In this document: piece by piece, positions 6,445 to 11,322 of the stretch
Position numbering within the stretch: the stretch's first letter is position 1
How the letters are laid out: each line of letters begins with the position of its first letter
Source: Acidimicrobiaceae bacterium
Lineage (GTDB): Bacteria; Actinomycetota; Acidimicrobiia; Acidimicrobiales; RAAP-2
Length of the DNA: 11,322 nucleotides
Direction: 5' to 3'
NCBI GenBank assembly: GCA_003135595.1
Contig: PLCI01000135.1
Span: forward strand, 16,655 to 27,976
Made by a program: the position numbers and the translations under genes
The notes under the pieces: model-generated
Seen by the model: the letters and a program-made list of their open reading frames with translations, nothing else
What the model was told of the DNA's origin: nothing
Databases searched by the model: none

Positions 6445-7497
6445 TCAGTCGCCGATGGCCGCCGCGAGCGCCTCGAGCCACCCCCGCCGGTGCACGCGGT
6501 CTGGCTCCAGGTGGTTCCCCTCGGCCCACTCGTTCCAGGACTTGACGACAACGAGCTGCTGGCCGGGTGGGTTGAGCGCGGCGCGCGCCGACGCCTGGCG
6601 CACGTGGCGCGAGAACTTCTCCGGGCTCGAGTCGAGGACGACGGCGCCGCGACGTTGGGAGCGGGGGGTGTTGTCCCAGTTCGGGTAGATGCAGGGATGC
6701 ACGACGCCTCGCAGCGACGTCGGATAGGACGACAGGTCGGTCGCGTAGCGGTACCGGCCAGGCCCGAACCACTCGGTGCTGGTGCGCAGCTTGTCGCGCA
6801 CCCTCGAGGCGAGCGTGCGCTCAAAGGGGAAGGCAACGTGCACCGCCGCGTCGAAGCCGTCCTCGACGTGGCGCTCGTACTGGGATCCCCAGGCGCGCGT
6901 CTCGGCGAACGCGACGAGATAGAGGTCCCCGAGCCCCGCGTCCGATGCCAGCTTGCGCCACGTGTCGGTGAACCTCGCGGCGTCGGGGAGCTCTTGAGGG
7001 CGGAACACGGCGAACAGCGGCTTGCCGTCGACCCGGTAGTAGCGGGGGTCACCGAACGCATCGCGGAGGTGGTCGAAGTGTGCCCGGTCGTCGCCGTCGG
7101 GATAGGTCTGCTCGATCAGGATCCGGTCCGGTGCCCCGTGCCAGACGCCCGACCAGCTCTGGTTAGCCCAGCACAGGCAGAACGGCAGCGACGGCGAGCC
7201 GGTGCGCAGGACCTCGTCGAACGGTCGCTCGAGCAGTCGCCGCCCCGCGAACCAGTAGTGCCACCAGCAGAACGCCGTGACCCCGTGCGCCGCGGCGAGC
7301 GCGGCCTGGTGCTCTCGGACCTCGGGGACCCGCAGATCGTAGAACCCGAGCTCGCCCGGCAGGTCCGGCCGACGATGCCTGCGGAAGAGCGGGCGAGCCG
7401 CGGCGAGGTTGGTCCACTCGGTGAAACCGGGCTCCCACCACTCGTCGTTCTCGTCGATGGGGTGGAACTGTGGAAGGAACAGCGCGAGGACGTCCAC
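6445..7497 (-). CDS. WbsX-like / glycoside hydrolase family 99-like protein
   Basis: A 350-residue protein of the Glyco_tran_WbsX group, annotated in many genomes as 'glycoside hydrolase family 99-like domain-containing' and found in O-antigen, capsule and rhamnan clusters. Diagnostic motifs are 'LPQFHPIDENDEWWEPGF' (8-25) running into 'TEWTN' (26-30), 'GVTAFCWWHYWF' (72-83), 'CLCWANQSW' (107-115), and 'VVKSWNEWAEGNHLEPD' (317-333). The last motif carries the acidic residues Glu323, Glu326 and Glu331 near the presumed active site. Whether such proteins transfer or cleave sugars is not settled; no signal peptide is visible, suggesting a cytosolic role in glycan building. It covers the whole family length. 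The start is GTG at 7497, since family members begin right before 'VLALFLPQFHPI'. The upstream sulfotransferase ends 35 bp away. Confidence 0.93.
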   Translation of the reverse strand: MDVLALFLPQFHPIDENDEWWEPGFTEWTNLAAARPLFRRHRRPDLPGELGFYDLRVPEVREHQAALAAAHGVTAFCWWHYWFAGRRLLERPFDEVLRTGSPSLPFCLCWANQSWSGVWHGAPDRILIEQTYPDGDDRAHFDHLRDAFGDPRYYRVDGKPLFAVFRPQELPDAARFTDTWRKLASDAGLGDLYLVAFAETRAWGSQYERHVEDGFDAAVHVAFPFERTLASRVRDKLRTSTEWFGPGRYRYATDLSSYPTSLRGVVHPCIYPNWDNTPRSQRRGAVVLDSSPEKFSRHVRQASARAALNPPGQQLVVVKSWNEWAEGNHLEPDRVHRRGWLEALAAAIGD

Positions 7498-7503
7498 GGT
7501 GCC

Positions 7504-7514
7504 CGCGACGCTAC
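7504..7514 (-). promoter_or_regulatory. Possible -10 element before the WbsX-like gene, shared 11-mer
   Basis: The minus strand carries the same 11-mer as the propeller promoter, including the TAGCGT -10 (7508-7513). Here 10 bases separate the box from the GTG, so a transcript would have a leader of about 4 bases. No Shine-Dalgarno is visible. A promoter inside a 35-bp intergenic gap would let the WbsX-like gene be expressed separately from the sulfotransferase gene. Confidence 0.35.
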
Positions 7515-7532
7515 CAACGACGCCGGGTCCGG

Positions 7533-8459
7533 TCAGCGAAGCGACGGCGCGTCACTCAGCGCCTCAGGACCGACGAGTGGCTCGGGCGACCGCCCGTAGA
7601 GAGCTCCCAGGCCCGCGGCGTCGAGCATCGCGACGGTCTCGTCGAGCACGGCTCGCTGCACGTGCTCGAAGGTGCCGATCCACTCGCTTGGCGATCGCGG
7701 CGTGGTTCGCCGGAAGCTCGTCGAGGACGGCGCGTCCAGGCGATGCCGGTCGATGTCGAGGTTCCGCCACGCTGGATGGTGCGCGGCGAGGTGCGCGGTC
7801 ACGCGATCGAGTGTCGAGTCGGGGAGCGTTACCAGGTGCTCGTAGGCGACGAGGAGCGCTCGGGTAACCGAGGGTGCACGAAGCGCGGCGCCGTGCAGCT
7901 CTGTCCATCGGCGCACCTCGCTGAGGAGCTGGTCCTCGACGGAGCCGAGGTGCGGGTCCGTCCACCCGAGGGCGACCGCGCTCAGTGCGATGGAGAGCGG
8001 GTGGCGCACGAGCACGACGATCGGGACGTGAGGGTGTCGCGCGGCGACGAGGTCGAGCAGTCCGATGGCACGGACGTCCTTCACCACGCGGCGCTTGACC
8101 ACGTGGCAGTCGCAGAGCTGGTCGACCCACGCGCCGCGCACGCGGCCCCGCAGCGAGCGCTCGACCGCGTCCAGCTCGCCGCCCGGACCTGTCGGCATCG
8201 CTGCCACGGCAGCGGCCTCACCAGTCACGATGCCCGCGGGGAGGTTCGCCGGCTCGTAGATCAGGCGCGTGCCGGGTGAGCTCGCGAGCACCTCTGCGAG
8301 CAGCGTCGAGCCGCTGCGCTGCCAGCTGCAGATCCAGCTCGTTCGTCCTTCGTCACCGAGCACGTCGATGTGCGAGCCCCTGCGCCACGCGTCGCGCAGC
8401 TGTCGCCGACGCCACCGCGTCCAGTGCCGTGTCCGGGTGCTGACCGGGTCGCCCCTCAT
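7533..8459 (-). CDS. PAPS-type sulfotransferase
   Basis: A 308-residue sulfotransferase, the usual length. The 5'-phosphosulfate loop is 'SWQRSGSTLLAEVL' (45-58, with the P-loop-like QRSGST at 47-52), followed by 'LIYEP' (66-70). The 3'-phosphate site is 'IVVLVRHPLSIALS' (147-160) with Arg152 and Ser160. These are the two PAPS-binding motifs of the Sulfotransfer families, so it should transfer sulfate from PAPS to a hydroxyl of a carbohydrate, lipid or small molecule. The acceptor cannot be read from sequence. A basic N-terminus (residues 9-27) precedes the first strand; no membrane segment is seen. The WbsX-like gene follows after 35 bp on the same strand, pointing to a glycan acceptor (inference). 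The ATG at 8459 lacks a clear Shine-Dalgarno, so the exact start is uncertain. No PAPS-synthesis gene is in the window. Confidence 0.9.
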   Translation of the reverse strand: MRGDPVSTRTRHWTRWRRRQLRDAWRRGSHIDVLGDEGRTSWICSWQRSGSTLLAEVLASSPGTRLIYEPANLPAGIVTGEAAAVAAMPTGPGGELDAVERSLRGRVRGAWVDQLCDCHVVKRRVVKDVRAIGLLDLVAARHPHVPIVVLVRHPLSIALSAVALGWTDPHLGSVEDQLLSEVRRWTELHGAALRAPSVTRALLVAYEHLVTLPDSTLDRVTAHLAAHHPAWRNLDIDRHRLDAPSSTSFRRTTPRSPSEWIGTFEHVQRAVLDETVAMLDAAGLGALYGRSPEPLVGPEALSDAPSLR

Positions 8460-8490
8460 GCCCGATCCCGCGGGGCCGCTCGTCGCTCGG

Positions 8491-8517
8491 GCATGGCGGT
8501 GCGTCGCACCGCCATGC
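8491..8517. terminator. Perfect 13-bp inverted repeat with 1-base centre, between the small-protein and sulfotransferase genes
   Basis: GCATGGCGGTGCG (8491-8503), one T, then its exact reverse complement (8505-8517). The repeat starts directly after the stop codon of the 56-residue protein gene and ends 31 bases before the sulfotransferase ATG. As RNA it would be a very stable hairpin with a tight loop. There is no U-tract, so it is either a U-less actinobacterial terminator, an attenuator or mRNA-stability element between two same-strand genes, or a protein-binding palindrome. The symmetry is certain; the role is inferred. Confidence 0.6.
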
Positions 8518-8688
8518 TCACCTGGTCAGGCGCGTGCTGATCGTCCTCAGTGTCTCTCGATAGTGCGACAGGCCGCGACGGTACGTGACGTTGTCCGTGT
8601 CGTGGATCTCGCTGCGAAGCTCCACCAGGGACCCGTCGAGCAGGTGACGGAGCGCCTCGGTCTCTTCCTCGGTCAGCTCCAACTGCAT
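8518..8688 (-). CDS. Conserved small acidic protein, 56 residues, unknown function
   Basis: A 56-residue protein beginning 'MQLELTEEETEALRHLLDG' and ending '...ETLRTISTRLTR'. The pattern (L-E-L-T-E-E-E, two amphipathic helices, central 'EIHDTDNVTYRRGL') is one I recognise from many small hypothetical proteins in bacteria; their function is not known to me. The predicted form is a helical hairpin, possibly a dimer, with no membrane segment. I chose the ATG at 8688, not the longer in-frame start at 8727, because AGGAGG (8695-8700) stands 6 bases upstream of it and family members start here. It is followed at once by the perfect 13-bp inverted repeat. A 93-bp gap separates it from the YciI gene; I see no good TAnnnT box there (the nearest is TAAGAC), so read-through from upstream is possible. 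Confidence 0.8.
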   Translation of the reverse strand: MQLELTEEETEALRHLLDGSLVELRSEIHDTDNVTYRRGLSHYRETLRTISTRLTR

Positions 8689-8781
8689 CGGGGACCTCCT
8701 CATTGACATCTCTCCGGCCCACGCCAAGTCTTACCTTGTCGTGATGCCAAAGGTGTGGCACCCCCGTCGTCGGAGCCCTCG

Positions 8782-9138
8782 TCACGTCCTCGACGTCGGC
8801 CGCCGGACGGCGTCCTTCTCGCAGTAGAAGTACATGACGTCGACCTCGAGGCGACCGGCGAGCACGGCCGGGTCCGCCTCAGCGAGCGCCCTCGTGCGGT
8901 CGAGCGAGCCGGTCTGGTAGAGACACAGCCCCCGCAGCGACTCGTCGCGCTGCTCGTCGAAGGGGCCGGCGATCACGAGGTGCCCTGCGTCGGCCATCGC
9001 ACCCAGGTGCCCGAGGTGCAAGACCTGGATCCGATCGGCCTCGTCTTCGGAGAGCTCGGATCGCTCGGCGGGACGCTTCAGCAGCACGAGCTCGAAGCGC
9101 TCGAGCTCGAAGGGCGCGCCCTGCGGTTCCTCGGTCAT
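8782..9138 (-). CDS. YciI-like (YCII domain) protein
   Basis: A 118-residue protein with a YCII domain, a small ferredoxin-like fold related to muconolactone isomerase. The core is 'LHLGHLGAMADAGHLVIAGP' (40-59), where His41/His44 and the following 'GPFDEQRDESLRGLCLY' (58-74) correspond to the family's helix and second strand; 'EVDVMYFY' (98-105) is the closing strand. The family has a proposed His-Asp pair; a few members act as dehydrochlorinases or isomerases in aromatic catabolism, most have no known activity. The N-terminal ~15 residues are an extension. Its ATG overlaps the crotonase TGA by 4 bases (9135-9138), so the two proteins are translationally coupled and probably made in similar amounts. 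This suggests YciI acts on the same substrate line as the crotonase (inference). Confidence 0.87.
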   Translation of the reverse strand: MTEEPQGAPFELERFELVLLKRPAERSELSEDEADRIQVLHLGHLGAMADAGHLVIAGPFDEQRDESLRGLCLYQTGSLDRTRALAEADPAVLAGRLEVDVMYFYCEKDAVRRPTSRT

Positions 9139-9800
9139 CGAGGGACCCAGCCGCAGGCTTTGGCGGTCTCGCTGAACGCGTGCCGCTTGTGCGCGGCGAC
9201 CACGTCGCGGTGTTTCGCGGCGACCGCGGCTGCACGGTCCACGGCGATCTCGAGCAGGCGATCCTCCGAGGCGACCGACTCCACGATGCCCGCGGCGAGC
9301 GCGTCGTGCGCGCTGAACCGGCGCGCGGTCAGCATGGCCTCGAGCGCGGTGGCCCGTGGGAGTCGTCCGAGCACGGCGGCGGTCATCTGGGCCGACAGCG
9401 GCAGGCCGATGTCGGCCTCATTGAGGCACCAGTACCCGCGGTCCTCGCGCATGACCCGGTGGTCGAATGCGCAGGTGAGCATGGCGCCGCCGGCGAAGGC
9501 GTGGCCGTTGATGGCTGCGACCGTGTAGGCAGGCAGGACGAAGAGCCGTCCCAAGAGCTGCTGGAACATCGACACGGTGTCCACCAGCTGGTCCACGTTG
9601 CCGGCGAAGCGCTCGAGGTCGAGGCCGTTGGAGAAGAACTTGCCCTCGCCGGTCACGACGAGGGCGCAGGCACCCTCCTCGCGCTCGATGTCGCTCGCGA
9701 GGGCGTCGAGCGCGCTCACGGTGTCGGGATTCAGCCGATTCTCGCCGTCGCGCCAGGTGGCGACGACGACCGCGCCCTGGCGTTGCACCTCGAGTCCCAT
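9135..9800 (-). CDS. Enoyl-CoA hydratase/isomerase (crotonase fold), delta3-delta2-isomerase-like
   Basis: A 221-residue crotonase-superfamily protein, short for a hydratase (about 260) but right for the eukaryote-like delta3,delta2-enoyl-CoA isomerase branch. The first oxyanion-hole segment is 'GEGKFFSNGLDLERF' (51-65); the second is 'INGHAFAGGAML' (97-108, with Gly104-Gly105). 'REDRGYWCLNEADIGLPL' (118-135) contains one acidic residue at the catalytic position, Glu128. Hydratases need a second Glu about 20 residues earlier; here that region ('AFDHRVM') has none, which favours isomerase over hydratase. The likely reaction is moving a 3-enoyl-CoA double bond to position 2 for beta-oxidation. 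The start at 9800 is chosen over the longer 9848 because AGGAGG lies 5 bases upstream. It overlaps YciI by 4 bases and follows the SDR gene after 66 bp. Confidence 0.9.
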   Translation of the reverse strand: MGLEVQRQGAVVVATWRDGENRLNPDTVSALDALASDIEREEGACALVVTGEGKFFSNGLDLERFAGNVDQLVDTVSMFQQLLGRLFVLPAYTVAAINGHAFAGGAMLTCAFDHRVMREDRGYWCLNEADIGLPLSAQMTAAVLGRLPRATALEAMLTARRFSAHDALAAGIVESVASEDRLLEIAVDRAAAVAAKHRDVVAAHKRHAFSETAKACGWVPR

Positions 9801-9813
9801 GCCCGCCTCCTGA

Positions 9814-9839
9814 TCACGTTGGCGTGTCCGCCGACGTGA
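9814..9839 (-). other. Intercistronic hairpin between the SDR and crotonase genes
   Basis: An inverted repeat of 11-base arms (9814-9824 and 9829-9839) with a 4-base loop and one non-Watson-Crick position (9820/9833). On the transcribed minus strand that position is a C-A mismatch; on the plus strand it would be a G-U wobble. The hairpin ends just upstream of the crotonase AGGAGG. There is no U-tract. Possible roles are partial termination, RNA processing that separates the SDR from the crotonase-YciI message, or an operator. Confidence 0.45.
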
Positions 9840-9866
9840 GCCTGCCATCTCAGGGGGCTCGCCCGG

Positions 9867-10841
9867 CTACCTCGACGCCATCGAAGGGCGGATCGAGGGG
9901 AGCGGGAAGCCACGGCGCCGACGCCACCACGCGATCGTCGCATGCAGTGCGTCATCGAGGTCCGTCGGCCGCACGCCGAACGTCGTGCTAAAGGCCGTCG
10001 AGTCGACGACGAAGGGCGCGTCGAACTGGTACGCGATCTCGCGAATCTCTCGGATGTCCGCCACCACGATGCCCGCCGCGCTGAGCACGCCCCAGGGGAG
10101 GCGTCGCACCGAGGGCACGTCCAAGCCCGCGGCGTGGGCAAGGTGGGCGACCATGGCGCGCACCGAGTCGGGTGCGGCCGTCGGGACGTGCCAGGCGTGC
10201 CCCCACGCTCGCTCGTCGTGTCCCGCGATCTCGAGCGCGGTCACGACGTCGTCGACGAACGTCCAGGAGTGCGGGGCGTCGAGGTTCCCGGGCAGCACGA
10301 TGGCTCGATGGTCGAGGATCCTCGGCACGACGCGCTCGCCGAGCAGCCCGGTCGCGGTGACCCCGGGCCCGTAGTAGTCGGATGCCCTGACCTCGGTGGC
10401 TCGCAGGCGACCGGACTCATGCGCCGCCTTGGCGTCGAGCCACATCGCGGCGCGGACGCGGCCCTTGCGCGAGGTGGCAGCGAGAGGGTCTGTCTCGACC
10501 ATCGCGTGGGGGACCGGTCCGTAGCCGTAGAGGTTCGACAGGGTGACCAGCACCGCCCCGGAGCGCTCGGCTGCCACGAGGAGCGACGCGGCGAGCGGCG
10601 GCCAGTCGGTCTCCCACCGGTGGTACGACGGGCTCGCGCAGTTGTAGATCGCCTCGGCACCGCGCGCGAGCCCCGCGAGCGCCTCGACCTCGGTCGCGTC
10701 CAGCGCGACCCCGGTGATCCCGCGACCGGACGGGGAGGTCCCGCGCCTTGAGGCCACGACCACGTCGTGGCCGTGCTCGGCCAGCTGCACGGCCAGCGCC
10801 GAGCCGATCGTCCCTGCACCCACGATCAGATAACCACCCAT
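9867..10841 (-). CDS. NAD(P)-binding epimerase/dehydratase-like protein (extended/atypical SDR)
   Basis: A 324-residue Rossmann protein of the NAD-dependent epimerase/dehydratase group. The dinucleotide loop is 'LIVGAGTIGSAL' (5-16, GxGxxG at 8-13), with 'VVVASRRG' at the end of the second strand (27-34), 'LDATEVEAL' near 47-55, 'AIYNCASPSYHRW' (64-76) and 'TLSNLYGYGP' (100-109). 'TEVRASDYYGPGV' follows in the C-terminal half. The usual YxxxK is 'WLDAK' (134-138): Lys138 is kept but the Tyr position is Trp, so it is probably an atypical member that binds NAD(P) but may use other residues, such as Tyr105 or Tyr107. I chose the ATG at 10841 because GGGAGG is 5 bases upstream and the glycine loop sits at the normal distance; the in-frame start at 10922 adds 27 unrelated residues across the promoter. 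It is divergent from the TetR gene. Confidence 0.88.
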   Translation of the reverse strand: MGGYLIVGAGTIGSALAVQLAEHGHDVVVASRRGTSPSGRGITGVALDATEVEALAGLARGAEAIYNCASPSYHRWETDWPPLAASLLVAAERSGAVLVTLSNLYGYGPVPHAMVETDPLAATSRKGRVRAAMWLDAKAAHESGRLRATEVRASDYYGPGVTATGLLGERVVPRILDHRAIVLPGNLDAPHSWTFVDDVVTALEIAGHDERAWGHAWHVPTAAPDSVRAMVAHLAHAAGLDVPSVRRLPWGVLSAAGIVVADIREIREIAYQFDAPFVVDSTAFSTTFGVRPTDLDDALHATIAWWRRRRGFPLPSIRPSMASR

Positions 10842-10856
10842 CACGACCTCCCAATC

Positions 10857-10942
10857 CGCAAGCATCGCTCGCATTTGTGAGCACTGTACACAGATTGTCC
10901 ACGAGATGCAAGCAGTGCTCACATTCGCGTTGGGTGCTCACA
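10857..10942. promoter_or_regulatory. Symmetric operator array in the SDR/TetR divergent region
   Basis: TGTGAGCACTG (10876-10886) and its perfect reverse complement CAGTGCTCACA (10913-10923) face each other. A third copy of the core, GTGCTCACA, is at 10934-10942, and a degenerate relative at 10857-10873 shares AGCA. Extended to 17 bp, sites 10876-10892 and 10907-10923 are imperfect palindromes (6 of 8 arm positions each). Site centres 10865, 10884, 10915 and 10934 are spaced 19, 31 and 19 bp. Position by position, 10857-10886 matches the reverse complement of 10913-10942 at 20 of 30 bases, including an unbroken run of 11. The two inner sites cover the SDR -10 and -35, as expected for repression; the likely binder is the adjacent TetR protein (inference). 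Confidence 0.7.
10883..10911 (-). promoter_or_regulatory. Promoter of the SDR-crotonase-YciI genes
   Basis: On the minus strand TTGCAT (10906-10911) and TACAGT (10883-10888) are separated by exactly 17 bases, matching a housekeeping-sigma promoter (TTG--- and TAnnnT). Transcription would start near 10876, giving a leader of about 35 bases with the GGGAGG ribosome site (10847-10852). Both boxes lie inside the two inner palindromic sites of the operator array. Confidence 0.6.
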
Positions 10943-10948
10943 ATTGGG

Positions 10949-10960
10949 TACGATGGACCG
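10949..10960 (+). promoter_or_regulatory. Leaderless-type promoter of the TetR gene
   Basis: TACGAT (10949-10954) is a TAnnnT -10 with exactly 6 bases before GTG 10961, the same geometry as in the propeller gene. Transcription would begin on the start codon. No Shine-Dalgarno is present. The -35 is poor (TTCGCG at 10924-10929 with a 19-base spacer is the nearest). Operator copy 10934-10942 lies in the spacer, so the regulator probably controls its own gene. Confidence 0.5.
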
Positions 10961-11322
10961 GTGATGGCGCTCGAGGGGACACCGAGGGCCAGGGCCCGCG
11001 CCGCGGCGCTCGAGGAGATCAAGCGGGTCGCTCGGGCGCAGCTCGCCGAGCGCGGCGCCGCCGCTCTCAGCGTCCGGCTCGTCGCGCGCGAGGTAGGGAT
11101 GTGCTCGTCAGGGGTCTACCGCTACTTCGCCAGCCGAGACGAGCTGCTGACAGCCTTGATCATCGACGCGTACAACGCGCTCGGCGCCGCCGTCGAGGAG
11201 GCGGAGGGGGCGGTCGATCGTGCCGACCACCTGGAGCGGTGGCAGGCCGCGGCGACGGCGATCCGCCAGTGGGCGCAAGCCCACCCCCAGGAGTACGGCC
11301 TCGTCTTCGGCTCGCCCGTGCC
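10961..11322 (+). CDS. TetR/AcrR-family transcriptional regulator, WHG-type C-terminus (3' end outside the window)
   Basis: The frame is open from GTG 10961 (or ATG 10964, the next codon) to the window edge, about 119 residues. Counted from the ATG, the N-terminal domain has 'EEIKRVARAQLAERGAAALS' (17-36) followed by the helix-turn-helix 'LVAREVGMCSSGVYRYFASR' (39-58), ending in the family's 'YRYF-x-SRDELL'. The ligand domain begins with 'LIIDAYNALG' and reaches 'AIRQWAQAHPQEYGLVFGSP', which matches the WHG (TetR_C_33-like) subgroup. Such proteins are usually dimeric repressors released by a small ligand. Its divergent placement from the SDR-crotonase-YciI genes, with repeated sites between, suggests it represses them and itself. 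GTG 10961 is preferred because a -10 box lies at leaderless spacing. Confidence 0.9.
   Translation, partial: MMALEGTPRARARAAALEEIKRVARAQLAERGAAALSVRLVAREVGMCSSGVYRYFASRDELLTALIIDAYNALGAAVEEAEGAVDRADHLERWQAAATAIRQWAQAHPQEYGLVFGSPV

Noticed and set aside
6490..7599. A 369-codon plus-strand frame opposite the WbsX-like gene
   Set aside because: Antisense shadow. The minus strand carries all WbsX family motifs, and this frame shows none of any family.
8703..8708. Perfect TTGACA -35 on the plus strand
   Set aside because: The nearest TAnnnT is 23 bases away, and no plus-strand gene follows, only the antisense of the YciI and crotonase genes.
10842..10922. Longer SDR start at 10922
   Set aside because: It would place 27 Cys/Met-rich residues before the Rossmann strand and cross the promoter and operator sites.
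10876..10923. CRP/FNR-type site, because TGTGA and TCACA both occur
   Set aside because: The facing TGTGA and TCACA are 38 bases apart, and within the 17-bp site 10876-10892 the spacing is 7, not 6. The adjacent TetR gene and repeated copies explain the pattern better.
1..11322. CRISPR array, transposon ends, tRNA or phage genes
   Set aside because: I read both strands for regular direct repeats, terminal inverted repeats next to transposase motifs, and tRNA arm patterns, and found none. This was by eye, not by a covariance-model search.

Overview
The window is very GC-rich (roughly 70% by eye), densely coding, and reads as part of a high-GC actinobacterial chromosome or metagenomic contig. 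An LLM-class flavin/F420-type oxidoreductase, a TetR regulator with a WHG-type C-terminus, TAnnnT-type -10 boxes next to GTG starts, and a Thr/Pro-rich 'TTTTTVPG' linker after a membrane anchor all fit an actinobacterium. I lean towards the Acidimicrobiia, but this is inference. I see no tRNA, rRNA, CRISPR array, insertion sequence or phage gene. No stretch longer than about 100 bases lacks a gene.

Layout, left to right. (1) 1-447 (+): the C-terminal part of an acyl-CoA dehydrogenase, cut by the window edge. (2) 491-3720 (-): aquaporin, then an LLM-class oxidoreductase and an amidase separated by only 3 bp. (3) 3770-4687 (-): an HSL/GDSAG-type alpha/beta hydrolase. (4) 4747-5162 (+): a decayed VOC/glyoxalase-like gene with a frameshift and an in-frame stop. 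(5) 5148-8688 (-): a same-strand run containing a membrane-anchored YVTN beta-propeller protein, a WbsX/GH99-like glycan protein, a PAPS-type sulfotransferase and a 56-residue conserved acidic protein. (6) 8782-10841 (-): a YciI-like protein translationally coupled to a crotonase-fold enoyl-CoA hydratase/isomerase, preceded by an extended-SDR epimerase-like protein. (7) 10961 to the end (+): a divergent, incomplete TetR regulator.

How the parts may work together. The right end looks like a self-contained regulatory unit. The TetR gene and the SDR-crotonase-YciI genes diverge from a 119-bp region carrying an 11-bp perfect inverted repeat, a third copy of its core, and a fourth degenerate site, with centres spaced 19-31-19 bp. 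These sites cover a good -35/-10 for the SDR gene and lie next to a leaderless-type promoter for tetR. Together with the acyl-CoA dehydrogenase, hydrolase and amidase, this suggests catabolism of acyl-CoA or xenobiotic-like compounds. The sulfotransferase/WbsX/propeller set looks different: it resembles cell-surface glycan synthesis, sulfation and display.

I found no obviously new defence or mobile system. The most original features are the symmetric operator array, the leaderless-type starts with a shared 11-mer, the sulfotransferase-WbsX-propeller neighbourhood, and the broken VOC gene that has a perfect Shine-Dalgarno in front of a restart ATG.
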